Of a DNA stretch of 64,000 nt, positions 57,936-64,000 are shown in pieces; position 1 is the stretch's first letter, and every line of letters begins with the position of its first letter. The notes under the pieces are model-generated. The model saw only the letters and a list, made by a program, of their open reading frames with translations, had not been told where the DNA came from and made no database searches. Source of the stretch: Aradus depressus (lineage: Eukaryota > Arthropoda > Insecta > Hemiptera > Aradidae); the NCBI GenBank assembly GCA_963662175.1, contig OY759219.1, forward strand, positions 29,368,908 to 29,432,907, read 5' to 3'. The position numbers and the translations under genes are program-made.

Positions 57936-58014
57936 AGTCGGTAAATCACTGGGAGTGCACTTCCCCAGAACGAATTATTAAATTAACTTTTCCCTGCCCC
58001 TTCAAAACCAGTCG

Positions 58015-58357
58015 GAGGGCGCCGGTAGCTCAGTGGTATGCGTGCTTGACTTCTGAGCTCAAGGTCGTGGGTTCGTAACCCGACCCAGGCCCTTAGTTTA
58101 TTTTATCTGGGAGGTAAAATAAACTTAAGCACGCCGTCCTTCGGATGGGACGTTAAGCGATGGTCCCGAGCCTGTACGATGTCAGGTACTCGTTAAAGAC
58201 CCCCACCCTAGGTGAATAAAAATTTAGGGTAGACAAAATTTAGGACTCCCACAGTAGAGTCGGGCTCATGTCCACCAGAGTGACGAAAGAGCGCTTTGGT
58301 AGTAGGCGATATGACCTCGTTGTTAAAGCCCGGGCATGAGTCATAAAACCTAACCTA
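58015..58357 (+). repeat. SINE-1, full-length copy
   Basis: All blocks present, B-box region GGGTTCGTAACCCG, tail AACCTAACCTAA. TSD AAAACCAGTCG at 58004-58014 and 58358-58368. It is almost identical to 15740-16085 and therefore among the youngest copies. Confidence 0.94.
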
Positions 58358-58406
58358 AAAACCAGTCGACCGTTTGCGCTAATAATCAATATTTGACTTA
58401 CATAGG

Positions 58407-58930
58407 GCCGCCAGAGCCGATGCTGGGAATATCTCGGGAGACATACCGAACCCGAATCAAAGAATGGACTAAGGACCTTTTGGAGCGTGCTTGGAGAGAA
58501 AAGACCATATGCAGGCAGTCGAAGATGTTCCTGGGAGTCCAGAGTTCTGAAAGACGGGATCCTGAACCTCAAAAGGAACGAGCTTAGGCAACACACCTAC
58601 ACACTGTGGGAGTCAAGGACAGTCCTACCTGCGATAGATGTGGGGAAGAAGACGAAACGGCGGCACACTTCCTGGGCATCTGCTCCGAGATTCCGCATCT
58701 TTGGTGGAGATGTAATAGCAGAGCAAGACTTTAGAAGATTGGACTATGAGAGCATTCTCAGGTTCATTGAGGAAACTGGGAGACTGAGTACTTCATGAAG
58801 GGCTTGGTTCAGGTAGTATAAGTATAAACATACAGTTAATATAATAAGGGGGAAGCCCAGCGCTTCCAGGGAAGGGATAAGAGCACTGGATGCTTAGGTC
58901 CCTAGGTGTAAAACACCAGCCCACCACATA
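58407..58930 (+). pseudogene. RNase H-class LINE 3' end, broken
   Basis: The frame PPEPMLGISRETYRTRIKEW and KTICRQSKMFLGVQSS is followed by a shift to ILNLKRNELR, and another to CDRCGEEDETAAHFLGICSE, then FGGDVIAEQDFRRLDYESIL and a stop at 58796. The order 'EP-x-x-G ... I-x-x-W ... RQ-x-K-x-F-L-G ... L-x-R-x-x-L-R ... C-x2-C-x-E-x-E-x-x-x-H-x-x-x-x-C' is the region after RNase H in many insect LINEs. A 3' UTR with AGCCCAGCGCTTCCAGGG follows, ending near 58930. Short repeats ATAGGGCC/ATAGTGCC may be its TSD. Confidence 0.82.
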
Positions 58931-59283
58931 TATATAGTGCCTCCTAAATCCTCTTACTAAATACATTCATTACATCGGCAGTTATTGGAGTTTTTTATTT
59001 GAGCCTCATTTTCATCCCCCCCCCCCTTCCCTTCTGCCGATTCCGCTGAAAATTGAAGTGTCGTCATTATGGGGTATTAAGTTCAAATATGAAATTTTGC
59101 GTCGATACATTCATTACAACTGAAGTTGTTAGAGTTTTTTAATTATGCTTATCCCCTAAACCCTTTATTCCTTTAGCCGATTTGACTAAAAATCGATAGG
59201 TGTTGTCCTTATAGGAATCAGGTCAAACATATACAATTTTATGTCGATACATTCTATTTATCGGCAGTTATTAGAGTTTTTGA

Positions 59284-59613
59284 TTTACTACTACCAGAGC
59301 GCTCTTTTGTCGCTCTGGTGGATATTTTTTTTTTGGCCTTATGTACGATTCATATTAGCCATGACTCTTATAATGATGTTACCTAGTTATTTACGACATC
59401 CATGGCCCCCCGGGAGGGAGTACTATCTACGAAATAAAACTCACTCCCGGACGAGATTCGAACCCGCAAACCAAGGTGAGACCATGCGACCAAAGCCCTA
59501 AGCTCTAGCCCGCACGGCCAACATGGCTCTCAGGTTTATTCACCTATGATAGGGATCTTTAAAGAGTATAAGCTCGGGACCTTCGCTTAACGTCCCATCC
59601 GAAGGACGGCGTG
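59284..59613 (-). repeat. SINE-1 interrupted by a second SINE
   Basis: The distal block (CTACTACCAGAGCGCTCTTT) and the central block (CTCGGGACCTTCGCTTAACG, CATCCGAAGGACGGCGTG) are separated by SINE-2. The head is missing. Confidence 0.82.
59325..59530 (-). repeat. SINE-2, a different tRNA-headed SINE
   Basis: On the minus strand: GCCGTGCGGGCTAGAGCTTA, GGGCTTTGGTCGCATGGTC, then GCGGGTTCGAATCTCGTCCG with a good B-box (GGTTCGAATCTC). A body of about 110 bp (AGTACTCCCTCCCGGGGGGC) and an A-rich end follow. The head differs from SINE-1. Only this copy is in the window. It lies inside SINE-1 text, so it inserted later. Confidence 0.7.
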
Positions 59614-60180
59614 AAATTCTTGATAAAAGTTATGTTAAATGCTCCGACTTTGAGATTTTTAGAGTAAACCTTAATTTTACTTTATTTTATGGAGACAGTT
59701 TTTTGGGGTGAGCTAGAAGCTGCCCACAGACAGACACACCACCAACACCATATTTTTTTTTATATCTTTGACTTTGTTTTGAGTCAATTTGGTACCCTTT
59801 GCTCCAACCATTAAGTCTTAACATTAATCTAACTCTATGAATAGAACAAACAACAAGTATAGATAAATCAGACCCCTTATATATAAAAAAAATTCTAGAG
59901 GGGCCCACTTTTTTTTCCAGCCCCCCTCCAGATTTCACATCAGTGATTTATAACTATGAACTCTAAAGCAATCTTTCATTCCTTCAAACATTATAAATCT
60001 AAAAAAATAAATAAAAAAAAACGTTCAATAAACTGATAATGAACATAAGAAATGGAAATATGTCAAGAAAATTGAACGGACACGAAAGTTCTAAGTTCAC
60101 GGTCTGTTGGGAAATATGCAAACTGATGTATTTGGTAGCGAAAATAGATAAAACCGCACTCCGCATAAATTCTCGCGAGA
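59614..60180. other. Unassigned spacer
   Basis: No repeat or gene recognised. A minus-strand open frame (59938-59687) is without a recognisable domain. Confidence 0.4.
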
Positions 60181-60184
60181 AGGA

Positions 60185-60480
60185 ATTAATCAATTAAGTT
60201 GTTGTTCAATCAATAAAAATCAATAGTTCACTTACATATATGCTTCTGAATCCTCATACGAAATTTTGTGTTGATACATTACTTCGGGATTACGTTCTCC
60301 TCCCCTGCTCTTGGAGCGATTTCGCGGAAAATTAATAGGTGTGCTGATACAACGGCAGTAAATACAGTTTTTGTGTTAAGCCTTCCCCCTAATCCCCTTT
60401 CCGTTTGGTCGATTTGGTTGAAAATCAATTGGTGTCGTCCTTATGGGGTTCTGGATACAGGAAACTAACTTGGACGGTGT
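60185..60480 (+). repeat. CTTCCCCAG-family fragment
   Basis: TAGTTCACTTACATATATGC, TCATACGAAATTTTGTGTTG, GATTTGGTTGAAAATCAATT and TATGGGGTTCTGGATACAGG. Confidence 0.72.
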
Positions 60481-60789
60481 TCTGATGTGTTAAACTATAA
60501 AAAGTTTTGTTAAAAATTGTTATATTACCAAATAACGAATAGATAATAAGTTTGTAATCTATTTATTTCTGAGGTTGTAGAAATTATGTTTTTTCAGTAG
60601 GTACAATTTGAAGTGAAATGAGTAATTTTTGTGAATCAGTCTGTTCATGATTCCATATCGCAAAACGTTTTAATTTTCTTAACAAATTTTTGTAAATTAA
60701 ACCATATTGAAGCTTAATGATTTTACAAGATGACTGCATGCATAACTCGACATCCGATGTTTTGTGGGTTAACACATATACGCAGAACA
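60481..60789. other. Unassigned spacer
   Basis: Nothing recognised. Confidence 0.5.
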
Positions 60790-61380
60790 CCCTCCACTTA
60801 TTCTTATTCCGTTGGTAACGTACCCTAGAGATCCTTAGCCGTCTCTCCAGTTAACCATGTGGTGTTCCATGACATCCTTCTTCCAGGTCAGTCCATCTCA
60901 GCCTTGTGATCTGGCTCCTTGGACCTAAGCGTCCATGATGCGTCCTAGGTCTGTCTCCGCAGGCGCCGTGATTTTATGTCTGCTACTACAGTCAGATATT
61001 GGCCAGATGTCCCTCAGCTGTTTCTTCTGATCCTCCTCCATTCCTGGGTTCCTTTATCCTTGACCGGACCTGCTATTCTCCTCAGCTTTATTTTCGAATG
61101 TCTGGAAACGCATCTCCAGACGTGAGGTCAGGGTCCAGGATTCACATCCATAGATCAGGACCTACCTTTATCTTGGAACTATAGATCTTGTGCTTCAAGT
61201 ATCTCGATGGGCTATGGACCGTAGTAGCTTTGTTGACAAAGAAGTAGGCTCTTTGGGCCTGCAGAAGTCTTCTGTCCACCTCCTGCAACATCCATTTGCT
61301 AGTTACTGTAAACTCGAGGAATCTGAATTTTTCTACTCTTAGAAAAGAGATTCCCACATTTAACTCCTGTTCCATATATA
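60790..61380 (-). pseudogene. LINE reverse transcriptase C-terminal half, broken
   Basis: The minus strand reads ELNVGISFLRVEKFRFLEFT, VTSKWMLQEVDRRLLQAQRA and YFFVNKATTVHS, then after a shift YGCESWTLTSRLEMRFQTFE and later fragments (EEDQKKQLRDIWP). This follows the thumb region of RTE/CR1-type RTs: '(F)-x-Y-L-G-x-x-x-x-x-D', 'E-I-x-x-R-I-x-x-A-x-x-A-F', 'Y-G-C-E-S-W-T-L-T', then 'F-E'. Several stops and frameshifts are present. Confidence 0.82.
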
Positions 61381-61969
61381 TCTTTATTAACTACGAGGTA
61401 GTCGCTCTTGACATAACCTGCAGCCGTACTCTACCGCCATGGTTAAGTAATTTGGTATAAACCTGGTTCCATGAAAATTTCAATTTATTTAATCCCTTCA
61501 CGACCTCTCGTTCAAGAGTTAAGACAAAGAGGTTAAAAGGGACTGAGCACCACGTACTCAAAAAGACCCTATAGTATATAATTTGTGATAAAATTGATTA
61601 AGTATATACTTATAAGTAACATTTTAGCCCTCTAGAATAGAATTTAAGTGGAAGGAAGGGATGGGGGAGGTCTCCCTTGAAGTTATGATAGGTACCCCAA
61701 AATAACAATTACCGTGTCTCCTCCAGAAACCTGGTCTTATCTAAAGGAAATATGGTTATTGGCTAGAGGGCAGAGCTGGGGACGGAGGAAGGGACACAAA
61801 GAAGGCTTTCTTCTGCACGGCCTAACTTCAGTTTTATCTTGTGTGCATGTCTCGGGGCTTTGAACACTGCAACGGCAGACTGTTGTTGAAGAGTTGGGAC
61901 GATCAACCGATGGCAAGGAAGAACAAGAGAAAACAGAAGGAAATCTCAACTTCATGGATGCTGCTTAAC
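61381..61969. other. Unassigned spacer
   Basis: 61740-61960 is GC-richer with an open minus frame (61955-61737) rich in Ser/Cys/Pro. No domain recognised. Confidence 0.35.
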
Positions 61970-61977
61970 ATCATATT

Positions 61978-62514
61978 CAGTGCCGGATTAACCTATAAGC
62001 AATCTAAGCAATTGTTTAGGGCATCACGTCTTGAGGGCACCAAGTCAGCAATCCTATTTTTGTAATAATTATTTTTTTAAATAGTTAATTATTTCTCAAT
62101 TTCCATTTTTATTTATTTGTAAATCTGCTATCATTTTAAATTATAAATTGAACTAATATTTTAAATATAAAAACATTTATAGGTCGCATAATTTTTTTCA
62201 TATCCTGCCGTAAACTTCGGATGGAAGACTAAATATCAAATCCTCATTATGATGATACTGAGGAAGAAGAAGTGTACGTATATGATGAACGCATGGCGTA
62301 TTTGAACGAAAGAAAAATTTAGAGTTTTAATAAATTAATTTTGAAAAATTGATTTTCTTATTTTCTCGCTTAATTAATTTTGTATTCGTTTTGTTCAATC
62401 GAGCTTTAGTTTGAACTTGCCAACATAAGTAATACGTTAATCTTAACAATAGTGAGGCGGGGGCACCGTAAGCTCAGAATGCTTAGGGCATCGAATAATC
62501 TTAATCCGGCACTG
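61978..62514. mobile_element. Non-autonomous hAT element, 537 bp
   Basis: Terminal inverted repeats are CAGTGCCGGATTAA and its complement. The perfect 8-bp TSD ATCATATT lies at 61970-61977 and 62515-62522. CAGTGCCGGATTAA-type ends are characteristic of one hAT lineage. Inside, PHYDDTEEEEVYVYDERMAY (about 62240-62300, plus) is an acidic peptide that may be the last codons of the parent transposase. Confidence 0.95.
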
Positions 62515-62534
62515 ATCATATTGATGCTTAATTT

Positions 62535-63200
62535 CGGCTACGTACTTCCCGTAATTAATCAATTAAGCTTTTGTTCCGCCCGCCAAAGTCAATCGACCGT
62601 TTGAGCTAAAATGCAATATTTGACTTAAGTGGCTTCAGAATCCTCATCTAAATTTTGTGTCGGTACATTACATTGGCAGTTATTAGATTGTTCAAGTCGA
62701 GCACCTCTTCTCTGGCCTCCCCCTTCAGTTCAAAAGATTTTGTGGAAAATTGAAAGGTGCCATTATTTTGAGGTTTTTAATTTTATATATAAACTTTATT
62801 GTCGATACATTCATTATATCGGTAATTATTGTAGTTGGTAGTTTTTGAGTTGAGCCCTTCTCTGATCTCCCCCTCTCTTTCGGCTGATTGTGCTGAAAAT
62901 GAACAGGTGTCGTACTTATAGGTCTCTGAACGTACATATGAAATTTCTTATTAATACTTTCATTACAATGGCACCAATTAATGTTTTTGAGTTAAGCCTC
63001 CCTCCTAATCCCCCCTTTCCCTTTGGACGATTTGGCTGAACATCAATATGTCATCCATAGAGGGTACTGGATACACAGAAAATTTCGTATCGATACATTC
63101 ATTCTATTAGGAGAGTTATCGTGTTCACAGAAAATTTTGGAATCAGAAGATCGGAAATCATAAAATTTCATTGAAAACTCCACATCGGTCATACTTTGTA
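62535..63200 (+). repeat. CTTCCCCAG-family copy, four units
   Basis: Leader GCTACGTACTTCCCGTAATT, then units marked by GTCGGTACATTACATTGGC (62661), GTCGATACATTCATTATATC (62801), TTAATACTTTCATTACAATG (62951) and ATCGATACATTCATTCTATT (63088), 137-150 bp apart. The 3' unique part begins (AGATCGGAAATCATAAAATT) but the terminal CTGGGGAAG is missing. Confidence 0.82.
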
Positions 63201-63820
63201 GTAAAACCTTGGAAAAGGCAAGAGGTAGCTCACCTGATCAACCTAACTTCATTATTCCCGCGTTCCCCCAACTCACGCTATACTTTACACCGTTTATCTA
63301 CTGTTTATATTTATTACTGTTACTATTCAATTAATTTAAGTAAAATAATTAATATTCAGTTAATATTAACTTATATTCAAGTAAACGTCGTAGATAAAAC
63401 TCAACTCACCTCTGTTTCACGCTCACTGCATGTACGGTACTATCTGAAAACAAATAACATTACATTTATTAATTAAACCATGGCAAAATGTTGAAGTAAA
63501 ATAAATAGCATTTGTGCCCAACGAATATAAGATTTACGATTTTTATCTGGCGAACTTAAATTTAAAAAATTTAAATTCGTGGGAATGTAATATATACTAT
63601 GAGAACAAATTCTCTCGTCTACTATTAAATTATAAGTTTTATTTATAAGTTGTTTTTATAATCATTATTTTATTTTATTAATAATAACAAGCGTAGGGTA
63701 GAATACGTTTTATATATAAATTAAATTATAGGCAATAAATCAATCCCCAAGATGTCCAATCCCTGGACTGGAAAAAATGGTCCCAGATAACAAAACCGTG
63801 TGCATGCTGGGCGCAAAGTA
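63201..63820. other. AT-rich spacer
   Basis: Open frames here are short and AT-driven. Nothing recognised. Confidence 0.5.
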
Positions 63821-63824
63821 CGAA

Positions 63825-63870
63825 CAACATTTGGACAATGAACATCCCGAAATATCGTTATAATTCAACT
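63825..63870 (+). repeat. Degraded H1 hammerhead-like motif
   Basis: GGACAATGAACATCCCGAAA then TATCGTTATAATTCAAC matches the GUCCC-GAAA-UAUCGUU half of H1. The CUGAUGA box and half of stem II are gone. Confidence 0.4.
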
Positions 63871-64000
63871 AATGACCTTTTGCGGAGAGTATTATTTATT
63901 TGCGTGAGGCTGTTTCCTTTCATCAGCCTTATTGATTGTAAAATTTTTCATCGGCATGAAAATACTCCGAGTTGCAACTCGCTTCATCCGTCACCGAAAA

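Larger units (their letters stand above)
57938..59280 (+). repeat. CTTCCCCAG-family copy holding a SINE and a LINE
   Basis: Leader GTCGGTAAATCACTGGGAG, TGCACTTCCCCAGAACG, then a SINE-1 (58015-58357). The family text AAACCAGTCGACCGTTTGCG continues to 58406, followed by a LINE fragment (58407-58930). Units then resume (CTCCTAAATCCTCTTACTAA, GTCGATACATTCATTACAAC) to about 59280. The 3' end is lost at a further SINE-1 copy. Confidence 0.8.

Noticed and set aside
1..64000. CRISPR arrays, bacterial operons, Shine-Dalgarno sites, rho-independent terminators
   Set aside because: No spaced short direct repeats and no dense coding are present; the genome type is clearly eukaryotic.

Overview
This window looks like intergenic or intronic DNA from an arthropod nuclear genome. 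It is AT-rich, full of microsatellites, and almost entirely made of transposable-element remains. The strongest clade hint is a SINE whose 3' tail is (CCTAA)n, the complement of the arthropod telomere repeat TTAGG. No bacterial operon, CRISPR array, rRNA gene or free-standing tRNA gene was seen. Boundaries were read by eye; those with a target-site duplication (TSD) are reliable to a few bases and the others are approximate.

Host coding content is close to nil. The best candidate is one exon on the minus strand (4430-4222): a good acceptor, an ATG, 69 codons with an acidic and Ser-rich N-terminus and a coiled-coil C-terminus, then a consensus donor. A weaker candidate terminal exon lies at 34400-34153 (minus).

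Retroelements: about 28 copies of one tRNA-headed SINE, several with clear TSDs; part of a second tRNA-headed SINE (59325-59530); and broken 3' ends of non-LTR retrotransposons at about 10.3, 18.1-19.2, 20.7, 22.0, 51.6, 54.0, 57.2, 58.4 and 61 kb (Jockey-like, RNase H-bearing, R1/I-like and RTE-like). DNA elements: three hAT-type elements with perfect 8-bp TSDs (8322-9018, 39180-39940, 61978-62514), remains of other hAT genes (14.4 and 27.0 kb), a decayed Tigger/pogo transposase tail (16.5-17.2 kb), five pogo/mariner-type MITEs with TA target sites, a short MITE at 6.42 kb, and an abundant family bounded by CTTCCCCAG/CTGGGGAAG that contains 140-bp tandem units.

The most unusual layer is a set of short dispersed elements with hammerhead-ribozyme-like cores (CUGANGA, a stem-loop, then GAAA). 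They fall into at least six families. Three sit in large palindromes made of two inverted copies; one of these has a clear 13-bp TSD and one an imperfect TSD. This is the arrangement expected of Penelope-like element terminal repeats, or of small non-autonomous elements derived from them, but no Penelope reverse transcriptase is present here.

Many insertions are nested (SINE and LINE inside the CTTCCCCAG family, hAT inside a hammerhead palindrome, LINE inside another LINE tail), so relative ages can be read directly from the sequence.
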